From assembly GCA_003598085.1 (NCBI GenBank), contig QZKU01000128.1, positions 62,001-126,000 on the forward strand: a DNA stretch of 64,000 bases, written 5' to 3'. How positions within the stretch are numbered: the first letter of the stretch is position 1; each line of letters starts with the position of its first letter. This document shows positions 53,251 to 61,406 of this stretch, piece by piece. The notes beneath the pieces were generated by a model. That model had not been told where the DNA came from, did no database searches, and saw only the letters and a list, made by a program, of their open reading frames with translations. A program made the position numbers and the translations under genes. Origin of the DNA: Candidatus Abyssobacteria bacterium SURF_5 (GTDB lineage Bacteria; Abyssobacteria; SURF-5).

Positions 53251-54516
53251 TTGAACGCAGTTGCATCAAATGCAGGCGTGGCAAACGCAGCGACCGATTT
53301 CAGTATCAAACGGTTCGTTGAGAACATCTGTTTTCGTTTTGGTCCGAGGCTGCCGGGGACGGCGGCAGAAGCAAAGACAGCGCGATTTTTGGCGCAAGCT
53401 TTACGGGAATACTGTGACGAAGTAGTAATCGATGAGCACAGATTCAGTCCGCGTTCGTTTGATTGGGGAGCCACATTTCACTTGATGATATATCTTGTGG
53501 CGCTCGTAGCATACGTGATCGTTCCACCGATGTCGTTGGCGCTAGTGCTGCTTTCGATTTCCATATTTTTTCTGTCGCGATTGAAGGGGTATGAGATTCT
53601 GGAACAGTTTTTCCCGCAGGAGAAGACGCAGAACGTAGTCGGAAAAATCAAATCCCGTGGGCAACCTCGACAGGTCCTGATTCTTTCCGCTCATCATGAT
53701 TCGGCATATTACATGCCGTTTTTGGAGAAGAGATCGAGGAAGATATTCTTGCCGGTATTCTTTTTCATTTTACTTGCGCACGGGATTCTCTTTATTGCGG
53801 CTGGCGTGCGAATGGTGGCATCACCGTTTCCGGTTTTTGGTTCTCTATCCGGTTATTTATACGGCATAGCTGTTGTTGCAGGAATTCTTTTTTTCATATT
53901 TCGCTTGTTCTTGTTCAAGAACGTCGCTGTTCTGGGCGCCAATGATAATCTCGCCTCCGTCGGGGTACTGGTGGCCGCCGCCCGCTATTGCGCAGCGAAT
54001 CGACCGGGCCACATCGAGTGTTGGTTTGTTTCGTTCGGCGCCGAGGAGGTAGGTCTTCGCGGCTCGAAACGGTTTACGAGGAAACATTGGCACGAGCTTG
54101 AGAAGTCGATGGTGATCAATCTGGAAATGGTGGGGGCCGGCACGTTGATGGTGGTGGCGGGTGAGAGAATGGCGGGAGCGCGTCATTCGCCGGTGGTGGT
54201 CTCACTTATTGTCGATGCGGCAAAGGCGTGCGGTATCGAAATGTCGACTTTTGTGGGAATCTTTGGGGAAACCGATGCCTCATCGTTCAGCCGAATGGGA
54301 ATACAGGCGGCGACTATCGCCGCTTTTGGTGAGGACGGGGTGCCGCCAAACTGGCATCTCTTGACGGATACGCCTGAGAATATTGATGAGGATCATTTGC
54401 AGAATGCACTGCGAGTGTGTTTAAAATGTATTCACCTGTTGGATCATCCGGAGGAACATTCAGCGGCTGGAGCTGGATCTTCTGAGGAATCGAAGCTGAT
54501 GGTAAGGAATGAATAG
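53251..54516 (+). CDS. M28 family metallopeptidase with membrane-embedded insertions
   Basis: The 421-residue protein has the M28 zinc-ligand order: SAHHDSAYY (His149, Asp150), LGANDNLAS (Asp232), GAEEVGLRG (Glu265/Glu266), NLEMVGAG (Glu292) and a final histidine in PPNWHLLTDTP. The parts between are unusual: hydrophobic helices occur at about residues 76-110 and 165-222, inside the peptidase domain, so the enzyme is tied into the membrane. Substrate unknown; family members are aminopeptidases or glutaminyl cyclases. TTG at 53251 was chosen because AGGAAGG lies six bases upstream; GTG at 53200 is possible. It overlaps the next gene by eight bases and thus heads a six-gene operon. Confidence 0.8.
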   Translation: MNAVASNAGVANAATDFSIKRFVENICFRFGPRLPGTAAEAKTARFLAQALREYCDEVVIDEHRFSPRSFDWGATFHLMIYLVALVAYVIVPPMSLALVLLSISIFFLSRLKGYEILEQFFPQEKTQNVVGKIKSRGQPRQVLILSAHHDSAYYMPFLEKRSRKIFLPVFFFILLAHGILFIAAGVRMVASPFPVFGSLSGYLYGIAVVAGILFFIFRLFLFKNVAVLGANDNLASVGVLVAAARYCAANRPGHIECWFVSFGAEEVGLRGSKRFTRKHWHELEKSMVINLEMVGAGTLMVVAGERMAGARHSPVVVSLIVDAAKACGIEMSTFVGIFGETDASSFSRMGIQAATIAAFGEDGVPPNWHLLTDTPENIDEDHLQNALRVCLKCIHLLDHPEEHSAAGAGSSEESKLMVRNE

Positions 54517-55450
54517 ATCGGTCATAGAATATGCGGAACAAAGGAGCAGGGGAAGGACCCGGGTAAGAAAATATCCGATTATTCCTGCCAATATTCCGCA
54601 GAAACTGCCGAAGCTAGTGGGCATTGGCGCCGTCCTCTGGGACGTCTATGGGACACTGCTCGGCCATCCGATGGGGGACGTGGTCGAACATTCATTGATG
54701 GAGAAGAGCACCAAACGCGCGTTTATCAAGACTGCAGCAGAGTATGGGCTTGAGAAGTTTCTCGGGGGTGATCCCGCGACTGTTTTAAGAAAGCTGTACG
54801 ACGACGAGATCGAGAAGATTCACCGGCGCAAGCGGGCGCAGGGGGTCTTCTCGCCCGAGGTGAAGATCGAAGAGGTATGGTTACGAATACTGAGGCAGCT
54901 TGAAGGTAAGGGTTACATCTCCGGGGAAGGACCGGTGGATATGGAACTGGCACTCAAGGTGGCCTATTACTTCGACGATGCCCAGCAGTTCAAGGTCCTT
55001 TACCCCGGCGCCCGGCGCACGCTGGAAATGATCAGGAAGAAGGGACTCCGCCAGGGGATCGTTTCGAATGCCCAATTTTACACGCCGATAACACTCAACA
55101 TTCTCCTTCGCAATTCGGTGAGTGTTGCTGTTGAGGCGATGGACGAGTTATTCGACCACGATCTTGTTGTGTTCTCGTATGCGCTTGGCGTGGGCAAGCC
55201 AAATCCGTCCTTGTATGAGAAGGCGAGAGACCGGCTGATTGAGATGGGGATCGAGCCATCCCGTGTGATTCATGTGGGAAACGACATGTTGTACGACGCG
55301 GTCTTGGCTCGAAAGGTCGGATTCAAGGCGGTTTTCTTTGCCGGCGACAGGAGAAGCGTTACGCTCAGGAAGGACGATCCCGAAGCGAGTGGGTTCGAGC
55401 CCGACGCGGTCATCAAATCTCTGCCGCAACTTATCGAGATACTGGCATAA
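54509..55450 (+). CDS. HAD superfamily phosphatase, candidate glycosyl-3-phosphoglycerate phosphatase
   Basis: The 313-residue protein has the HAD motifs: LWDVYGTLLGHP (nucleophile Asp45), GIVSNAQFYTP, GVGKPNPSLYEKA with the lysine, and IHVGNDMLYDAVLARKVGFK with the metal aspartate. The second catalytic residue of motif I is Tyr47, not the usual Asp, which can alter chemistry; several related HADs show the same DVYGT form. A long N-terminal extension of about 35 residues is rich in Arg and Pro. Because a GpgS-like synthase lies two genes on, a role in removing the phosphate of glucosyl-3-phosphoglycerate is attractive, but not shown. Confidence 0.78.
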   Translation: MNRSVIEYAEQRSRGRTRVRKYPIIPANIPQKLPKLVGIGAVLWDVYGTLLGHPMGDVVEHSLMEKSTKRAFIKTAAEYGLEKFLGGDPATVLRKLYDDEIEKIHRRKRAQGVFSPEVKIEEVWLRILRQLEGKGYISGEGPVDMELALKVAYYFDDAQQFKVLYPGARRTLEMIRKKGLRQGIVSNAQFYTPITLNILLRNSVSVAVEAMDELFDHDLVVFSYALGVGKPNPSLYEKARDRLIEMGIEPSRVIHVGNDMLYDAVLARKVGFKAVFFAGDRRSVTLRKDDPEASGFEPDAVIKSLPQLIEILA

Positions 55451-55473
55451 CATAATCCGATGGAGTTGTCCCG

Positions 55474-57291
55474 ATGAAAGTGAGTCACCTCCTTTCGCCT
55501 GAGCCTTTGGAGCTGAAGAGAAAATCCCTCCGCTTAGGGATACTGCACTATCACCTGAAGACGGGGGGAGTGGTTTCCGTAATGCGCGATATCATTGAGG
55601 CCCTCAGGCGCTACGGCAGCTACTCTGCGTGCGAGATCGAGGTGCTGGCGTCGCTTGAATCCGCCGGAGACCTGCACGTCGCTTTTGGTTCGGCGGCGGA
55701 CGGCGGGGGAGGGTGCAATGTGATTCCCGTATCCGGCCTTGCCTATCATGACGTTCCCTATCCGGATCCGGAATCCTTTTTGAAGGCATCGTACGATCTC
55801 GCTTTTGAAATCCTCGCGGCTCTTCAATTGGAGAAAAACAGCGCCGAATACCCGTATATTTTACATGCACACAATATATCACTCGGAAAGAACCCGACTG
55901 CAACGATGGCTTTCCGCTGGATCTCACATCTGGCGCGGAAACGGTCTCTCCCACTGTGGCTGATCAATCAGGTGCACGATTTTGCCGAAAATAATCGGTC
56001 CGATCGATTGGAGGCTCTGTATAACTGTACCGGCCGGCGCGATGAGATTCTGGCCCGCAGCATCATGTATCCGGCCGAACCGAACATTATTTATGTAACA
56101 ATAAACAGCGCCGACATCGAGAACCTGCGGGCATTCGGGATTCCCGACAACAGGATTTATCTGCTCCCGGACTCGATTGAGGTGGAGCGGTTTGAACGGA
56201 ATCCTCTGTGGGACGAAGCGGAGTGGAAGCGGAACGGTCTTTCGAACGCCGACTACAAGGAAGTGATGCTGCGAATGCTTTCGGATTTTGCCGCCGCCAC
56301 TTACCAGCCGTTTGACCGTTCCTTGCCGATATTGCTTTCCCCGATGAAGGTCATGCGGCGGAAAAACAACCTGGAGGCACTGCTTCTTGTGCTGCTGTTT
56401 GGGCGAATGGGGCGGAATTACCAACTGCTAATCTCATTGAATGCCAATTCAGCGGCGGATAAGATCTATGAGCAATATTTGAAGGAATGCGCGGTCGCAT
56501 GCGGCATCCCGGTGCTGGTGGGATTTGGGCACCATCTCGTATCGAACGGCAGAGAGCGGGTGGTGCGAGATGGTCAATTGAACCAGTTCACGTTGAGCGA
56601 CGTCATTGCTCTCAGCCGTGCGGTCCTTACCACGTCGTTTATCGAAGGCTTTGGATTCGTATACCACGAGGGATGGCTGTCCCGGAAAATGGTTTGCGGA
56701 AGGAAAATTCCGGAGATAGTGGCTGATTTTGAAGCTAACGGAATGGACACGGGGCATTTTTATGAACGGCTCGCGGTCTCAGTATCAGATCTGCCGGATC
56801 TCGAAACGAGGCTTTCAGATGCTTACCAGCGTTTCGTGAGGCGGTACGGGAAGGAAATGCCACATGCGCATGATTTGACGGTTTTATCAGGAAAAGACAT
56901 AATAGATGCAAAAACTTTCATGGTTAACGACGAACGATGTATTGATTTTGCCGATCTGGACGCGGAGATGCAGCGCGACCTCATTGCGCGATGCGCCAGC
57001 GATGTTTCCGTCGCGGACAAACTTATCGATCGGAATCCGGCGGTGGGTGCGACAGTGAAGCTGCTCACGGATCCGGCACGCGAACTGATAGAAAAGAATG
57101 CATCCGTTGTACGCTCGAGGTATTCATTGGAAGCGACGGCTCGACGGCTGGAACATTTGTTTGCGATAGGGGATTCGCTTTTTCGAGAAGAGCTTCAGTC
57201 ATCGGTTCCAGCAAAGGAGAATTATGCGGCTGTCCTGGAGAAGTATCGGAAGCCCCATCGAATTCGCTTATTACTCGGTTCGGGACAGTAA
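55474..57291 (+). CDS. Glycosyltransferase family 4-like protein
   Basis: The 605-residue protein is a long GT-B enzyme: N-terminal LRLGILHYHLKTGGVVSVMR, a HAHNIS turn, LINQVHDFAENN, and a C-terminal nucleotide-sugar site with SFIEGFGFVYHEGW (the E-x7-E motif) and then an extra helical tail of about 150 residues. The longer tail is unusual for GT4. The second GT4 gene of the operon, at 59.7-61.3 kb, shares the EGFGF signature, so both may be an ancient duplication. It probably adds a sugar to the glycosyl-glycerate formed by the downstream enzymes. Spacing is 24 bases from the HAD gene. Confidence 0.85.
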   Translation: MKVSHLLSPEPLELKRKSLRLGILHYHLKTGGVVSVMRDIIEALRRYGSYSACEIEVLASLESAGDLHVAFGSAADGGGGCNVIPVSGLAYHDVPYPDPESFLKASYDLAFEILAALQLEKNSAEYPYILHAHNISLGKNPTATMAFRWISHLARKRSLPLWLINQVHDFAENNRSDRLEALYNCTGRRDEILARSIMYPAEPNIIYVTINSADIENLRAFGIPDNRIYLLPDSIEVERFERNPLWDEAEWKRNGLSNADYKEVMLRMLSDFAAATYQPFDRSLPILLSPMKVMRRKNNLEALLLVLLFGRMGRNYQLLISLNANSAADKIYEQYLKECAVACGIPVLVGFGHHLVSNGRERVVRDGQLNQFTLSDVIALSRAVLTTSFIEGFGFVYHEGWLSRKMVCGRKIPEIVADFEANGMDTGHFYERLAVSVSDLPDLETRLSDAYQRFVRRYGKEMPHAHDLTVLSGKDIIDAKTFMVNDERCIDFADLDAEMQRDLIARCASDVSVADKLIDRNPAVGATVKLLTDPARELIEKNASVVRSRYSLEATARRLEHLFAIGDSLFREELQSSVPAKENYAAVLEKYRKPHRIRLLLGSGQ

Positions 57292-57312
57292 GAAGGGCGA
57301 AAGGAGAACAGC

Positions 57313-58524
57313 ATGAGCGATTTCTATCAGGGCGGCGTCGTTTCGCTGATTCACCGGCTCGGTCATCGGAAGATCGAGACGCTTGAATCGGAACTGGAGC
57401 ATTACTCGCGAGAACGCCCCGTCGCGCTCGTGCTGCCTGTTACCTATTCGGACCTGCATGCCCCGGCGTGTCAGAACATTTTTCGGGAATTGCGAAAAAT
57501 ACGGTATGTGAGGGAATTCGTAGTGACCCTGGGGATGACGAATACGAGGGAACAGTTTGATGAAGCGAGAAAACTTGTTCGCCAATTACCGGATAACCGG
57601 GTGCTCATATGGTGCAATGGTCCGAGGATGCGCAAGCTCTACAAATTGCTCGAGCGCTACGACCTGAGGGTGGGGGGCGACGGCAAGGGGCGTTCGGCCT
57701 GGACTGCTTACGGATATGTCATTGCCAAAGGAGCGTGCTGGGTAATAGCGCTGCATGACTGCGATATCGTTAACTACAATCGCGAGCTGCTGGCGCGGCT
57801 TTGTTATCCCTGCACCAATCCGAACCTGGATTACGAGTTCTGCAAGGGGTTTTACAGCCGTATTTCTGACCGGATGCACGGCAGGGTGACTCGACTGTAC
57901 GTCGTACCGATCGTCCGCTCGCTGATCATGATCGTGGGGTATCTTCCGTTTCTTGAATATCTGAACAGTTTCAGATATCCGCTGGCGGGCGAATTCTCGA
58001 TGGTTACGGATATCGCCCGCGTGAATCGCGTGCCGGGTGACTGGGGGCTTGAAGTTGGGACGCTTGCGGAGGTATATCGGAACTGTTCGCTGAAGCGGAT
58101 CTGCCAGTGTGATCTCACGGAGAATTATGAGCACAAACACCAGCCGCTCTCGCCGGATGATCCGGGCAAGGGCCTGCTGAAAATGAGCATCGATATCGGG
58201 AAGGTGATTTTCCGGACACTGGCCAGTGAGGGGGTCATTTTTTCGGAGTCTTTTTTCCGGACATTGACATCGAGTTATCTGCGAATTGCGCAGGAAACGA
58301 TCAAGCGGTACCAGGACGACGCGATGGTGAACGGATTGAAATTCGATCTCCATCAGGAACTGGCGGCGGTAGACGCCTTCACGCGCGGAATGGAAATGGC
58401 CGGTGACGCTTTTCTGAAGGACCCGCTGGGCCTTCCGCAGATTCCGAACTGGAGCCGCGTGACTTCCGCAATCCCCGATTTTTTGGCGATGCTGCTCGAA
58501 GCAATAGAAGCGGATAATGAATAG
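57313..58524 (+). CDS. gpgS: Glucosyl-3-phosphoglycerate synthase-like (GT81) enzyme
   Basis: The 403-residue GT-A enzyme has the GT81 signs: DFYQGGVVSLIHRLG at the N-terminus, GGDGKGRSAWTAYGYVI, ALHDCDIVNYNREL (Asp149-x-Asp151, metal site), FRYPLAGEFSMVTDIARV, and VPGDWGLEVGTLAEVYRN followed by YEHKHQPLSPDDPGKG. In known cases GpgS moves glucose from UDP- or GDP-glucose to 3-phosphoglycerate as the first step to glucosylglycerate. Whether it accepts glycerate directly is not visible. It lies between two other glycosyltransferases and its stop overlaps the next start by eight bases, so all are translated together. The gene symbol is by family resemblance. Confidence 0.85.
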   Translation: MSDFYQGGVVSLIHRLGHRKIETLESELEHYSRERPVALVLPVTYSDLHAPACQNIFRELRKIRYVREFVVTLGMTNTREQFDEARKLVRQLPDNRVLIWCNGPRMRKLYKLLERYDLRVGGDGKGRSAWTAYGYVIAKGACWVIALHDCDIVNYNRELLARLCYPCTNPNLDYEFCKGFYSRISDRMHGRVTRLYVVPIVRSLIMIVGYLPFLEYLNSFRYPLAGEFSMVTDIARVNRVPGDWGLEVGTLAEVYRNCSLKRICQCDLTENYEHKHQPLSPDDPGKGLLKMSIDIGKVIFRTLASEGVIFSESFFRTLTSSYLRIAQETIKRYQDDAMVNGLKFDLHQELAAVDAFTRGMEMAGDAFLKDPLGLPQIPNWSRVTSAIPDFLAMLLEAIEADNE

Positions 58525-59758
58525 AGAGATTTCGGCACTTGACGCGGAGGCGCAAGCGCGCCTGAGAGAACTGGGGCGCGTCGCGATTCTGGTCGGCATC
58601 CCGAGTTTCAATAATGGGACGACAATCGGGCATGTGGCCCGCATCTGCGTCGAGGGATTGGAGAAGTACTTTGGTGGCCGGCCGGCGCTGCTGCTCAATT
58701 CGGACGGCGGTTCGACCGATCAGACGAAAGAAGCTTTTTTTGCTCCGCCGGTTCCGGACAATATGGGGAGGATTTCGACCCGGTACCGGGGTATGGCGGG
58801 AAAAGGCACGGCGTTAAAAGCAATTTTTGAGGCCGCTGTTTTGACGGAAGCACAGGCTTGCGTCGTTGTCGATTCCGACCTGCGCAGCATAACGCCGGAG
58901 TGGATAGGCCTGCTGGCCGAGCCGATTGTGGAAGGCACTGCCGGATACGTGGCGCCTCTCTATCTCCGGCACAAATACGACGGCACGATCACCAATAGCA
59001 TCGTTTACCCTCTCACCCGCACCCTCTATGGAAAACGCGTGCGCCAGCCCATCGGGGGCGACTTTGGTTTTTCAGGCGAACTGGCGGCGCGATATCTCCA
59101 GCAGGATGTCTGGCAGACGGCCGTGGCGCGATTCGGCATCGACATTTTCATGACGACGACCGCCATAAATGAGGGGTTCCGCATCAGGCAGGCGAATCTG
59201 GGAGCAAAAATACATGATGCGAAAGACCCGGCCCTGCATCTGGGGCCCATGTTCAGGCAGGTGGTTGGCACGCTGTTCTCGCTCATGCGCAGGTATGAGA
59301 GCAGATGGATGGCTCGTGAGGATCGGAGCGAGCCGGTTGCGGCGGTCGGGGCCTTAAAGGAACAGGAACCTGAACCGGTCCCTGTATCCCTCGATGCCCT
59401 CCTGAAGCGGTTTCGGGAAGGAGCCGAGGAGCAGGAGGCCTATTGGAGCCGGTTTCTTTCTAAAGGACTGATGGAGGAAATCCGGAGGTTGAAGACATCC
59501 GATGCGAGCTCATTTTCTTTCCCGGCGCGGGTGTGGGTGGATTGTGTTTACGAGTTCGCTGTCGCATATAATAAATCCGGACTGATTCCGGATCAAATCG
59601 TTGATTCGCTTACGCCTTTATATTTCGGCCGCACCGCAAGCTTTGTACGGGAGACCGAGTCCATGGACTCGAAGCAGGCAGAGGAAGTAATCGAGGGCGT
59701 GGCAGAGTTATTCGAGTTGGAGAAACCGAAATTGGCATCACTCTGGAGTCGCACATGA
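58517..59758 (+). CDS. Mannosylglycerate synthase-like GT-A glycosyltransferase
   Basis: The 413-residue protein has VGIPSFNNGTTIGHV, LLNSDGGSTDQT, GKGTALKAIFEAA, VVVDSDLRSITPEWI (Asp119-Ser-Asp121, the metal site), and RQPIGGDFGFSGELAARY. This is the layout of the GT78/GT2-like mannosylglycerate synthase family, which joins a sugar to glycerate in one step. It thus offers a second route in the same operon beside the GpgS-like enzyme. The C-terminal ~140 residues are helical. It overlaps both neighbours (8 and 4 bases). Substrate is unproven; a function as a second-sugar transferase is also possible. Confidence 0.8.
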   Translation: MNREISALDAEAQARLRELGRVAILVGIPSFNNGTTIGHVARICVEGLEKYFGGRPALLLNSDGGSTDQTKEAFFAPPVPDNMGRISTRYRGMAGKGTALKAIFEAAVLTEAQACVVVDSDLRSITPEWIGLLAEPIVEGTAGYVAPLYLRHKYDGTITNSIVYPLTRTLYGKRVRQPIGGDFGFSGELAARYLQQDVWQTAVARFGIDIFMTTTAINEGFRIRQANLGAKIHDAKDPALHLGPMFRQVVGTLFSLMRRYESRWMAREDRSEPVAAVGALKEQEPEPVPVSLDALLKRFREGAEEQEAYWSRFLSKGLMEEIRRLKTSDASSFSFPARVWVDCVYEFAVAYNKSGLIPDQIVDSLTPLYFGRTASFVRETESMDSKQAEEVIEGVAELFELEKPKLASLWSRT

Positions 59759-61293
59759 ACATGCTGTTTCAGAAAAAGAACAACAACAAGAAACCTCTCA
59801 CGGTGGGAATCGGTCATTTCTGGATTGGGAAACGAGACGGCGTAAATGTCGTCATCATGCGGAACGTGGAAAGCTTGCTGAAACTCCACCCTGAAATCAA
59901 GATCAGTTTGTTCGGAAGGCTCGGCGGGAACTGGGAGGAATTCGCGACTTCGATTCCGAACAATATCACGTACTTGAATATTGACGAATTTGATCCGGAT
60001 TATCGAATACCCGGTCTGGATCACAAATCGGTATCTGAGCAGAAAATTCAGGATTACATCTGGCAGGGGACCAACATTCTGGAGATCCTCATAGAGAAGC
60101 TCAAGCCGATCGACGTAGTGCTTGCGGAAAACCTGGGCATCGGCATACATCCGGCGGTAACGTATGCGTTTTATCTTTATCTCAGGTATTGTCAGCAGCA
60201 TCATCCGAGAAAGCGGATTTTTTACCGCGCGCATGATTTTCTTCAGCAGCGGGCGAAGAATTTCGAGAATTTGAAGAAGTTTCATGATGCCGAGATTCCT
60301 CTCATTCCGAACTGGCACGAAGTGATTTACCCAAACTATCCGAACCTGGGCTATATCACTATCAACAAGTCCGACATCTCGCGTTTGATCGAGCACGGAA
60401 TAGATCGCGAGCGGGTGGCGTATGTGCCGAACTGCATTGATGAAGGCCTGCTTGTCGACGACGATGAGCATAAGAATTTGCGCACGCGGATGATTGAGCG
60501 GGTTGGGGCAGCGCCCGACGTGCGTTTTATTTTGTATCCGGTTCGCTGCGTAGAGAGAAAGAATGTGGAAGAGGCTATCTTCCACACGCGCCTGCTCAAT
60601 GTGATTTCAGAGCGAAACCTTGAAATCAGGAGGACTCGCCTCAGCGGAAAGTTTCATCTGCTTGTTGGCATAAGGCCGGAGAACGGCGATGACCTCGCTT
60701 ATGCAGAACAGATCGAGCAATTCTGCCGGGTAAACGATTTGCCCTGTACAATTGGGATTCAGGACCTTGTTTCATTCGAGCGGAAGGCGGACGGCACCGG
60801 GAACGGGTACGTGCAATACTCTATCGGCGACGCCTACAATATGGCGGATATCATCATCACAACGAGTTATCTCGAAGGCTTCGGGTTTGCGTTCATTGAG
60901 CCCTGGTATCTCGGCAAGGTGGTTATCGGCAGAAACATTGCGAACATCACACAAGACTTCCAGCGGGCGGGCGTCAATCTGGATCATTTGTATAACGTTC
61001 TGCGAGTTGACGGACAGGATTATCATTCGATCGGGTATCAAGACCGGACGAGTATCGGGCTTGGAAGACGGCTGAAGACAATTCTACATCTTAGCGATTT
61101 GTCCTTCGTACGGAAGGTTATCGAGGCGAACGAGCACAGCATCCACGCCATGATGTCGTTGCTCGATGCCGATCGTGCCTGTCCCCTGATCAATTCGAAT
61201 CGAGAAGTCGTCGCATCGACGTATTCTCCGGCAAAGGTAGGCGAACAGTTGTGGGAAGTGCTTACCAATCTTCCGCTTCGCCCCAGCAGATAG
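59755..61293 (+). CDS. Glycosyltransferase family 4-like protein
   Basis: The 512-residue GT-B protein has TVGIGHFWIGKRDGVNVVIM near the start, YRAHDFLQQRAKNFE in the middle, and SYLEGFGFAFIEPWYLGKVV in the C-terminal lobe, the EGFGF and E-x7-E motif of GT4. YPVRCVERKNVEEAI is the usual strand after the hinge. It shares these with the GT4 at 55.5-57.3 kb. It is last in the operon and starts within the stop of the MGS-like gene (ATGA). A combination of GpgS-, MGS- and two GT4-type enzymes is compatible with a tri- or tetrasaccharide glycerate; the sugars cannot be told from sequence. Confidence 0.85.
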   Translation: MNMLFQKKNNNKKPLTVGIGHFWIGKRDGVNVVIMRNVESLLKLHPEIKISLFGRLGGNWEEFATSIPNNITYLNIDEFDPDYRIPGLDHKSVSEQKIQDYIWQGTNILEILIEKLKPIDVVLAENLGIGIHPAVTYAFYLYLRYCQQHHPRKRIFYRAHDFLQQRAKNFENLKKFHDAEIPLIPNWHEVIYPNYPNLGYITINKSDISRLIEHGIDRERVAYVPNCIDEGLLVDDDEHKNLRTRMIERVGAAPDVRFILYPVRCVERKNVEEAIFHTRLLNVISERNLEIRRTRLSGKFHLLVGIRPENGDDLAYAEQIEQFCRVNDLPCTIGIQDLVSFERKADGTGNGYVQYSIGDAYNMADIIITTSYLEGFGFAFIEPWYLGKVVIGRNIANITQDFQRAGVNLDHLYNVLRVDGQDYHSIGYQDRTSIGLGRRLKTILHLSDLSFVRKVIEANEHSIHAMMSLLDADRACPLINSNREVVASTYSPAKVGEQLWEVLTNLPLRPSR

Positions 61294-61330
61294 GGCACAG
61301 GCGCGCAGCAGAACCGGGGGTTTGCTGTTA

Positions 61331-61362
61331 TCGGACAAGTCGGACACGTCCGACAGGTCCGA
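61331..61362. repeat. Imperfectly tandem, palindromic GTCGGAC/GTCCGAC hairpin
   Basis: Four 8-base units (TCGGACAA, GTCGGACA, CGTCCGAC, AGGTCCGA) fold back as GTCGGAC-AC-GTCCGAC with outer TCGGAC/GTCCGA arms, a nearly perfect stem. It lies 38 bases after the stop of the GT4 gene, before the terminator. Confidence 0.6.
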
Positions 61363-61381
61363 CGAATCGAACAGGCGCTTT

Positions 61382-61406
61382 TTCCTGCTACGGCAGGAAT
61401 TTTTTT
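61382..61406 (+). terminator. Rho-independent terminator of the glycosyl-glycerate operon
   Basis: TTCCTGC-TACG-GCAGGAA forms a perfect 7-bp stem with a tetraloop, followed by seven Ts. The stop codon (TAG) of the convergent topoisomerase VI A gene lies in the loop. On the minus strand an A-run follows, so it works only for the plus-strand operon. Confidence 0.85.
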
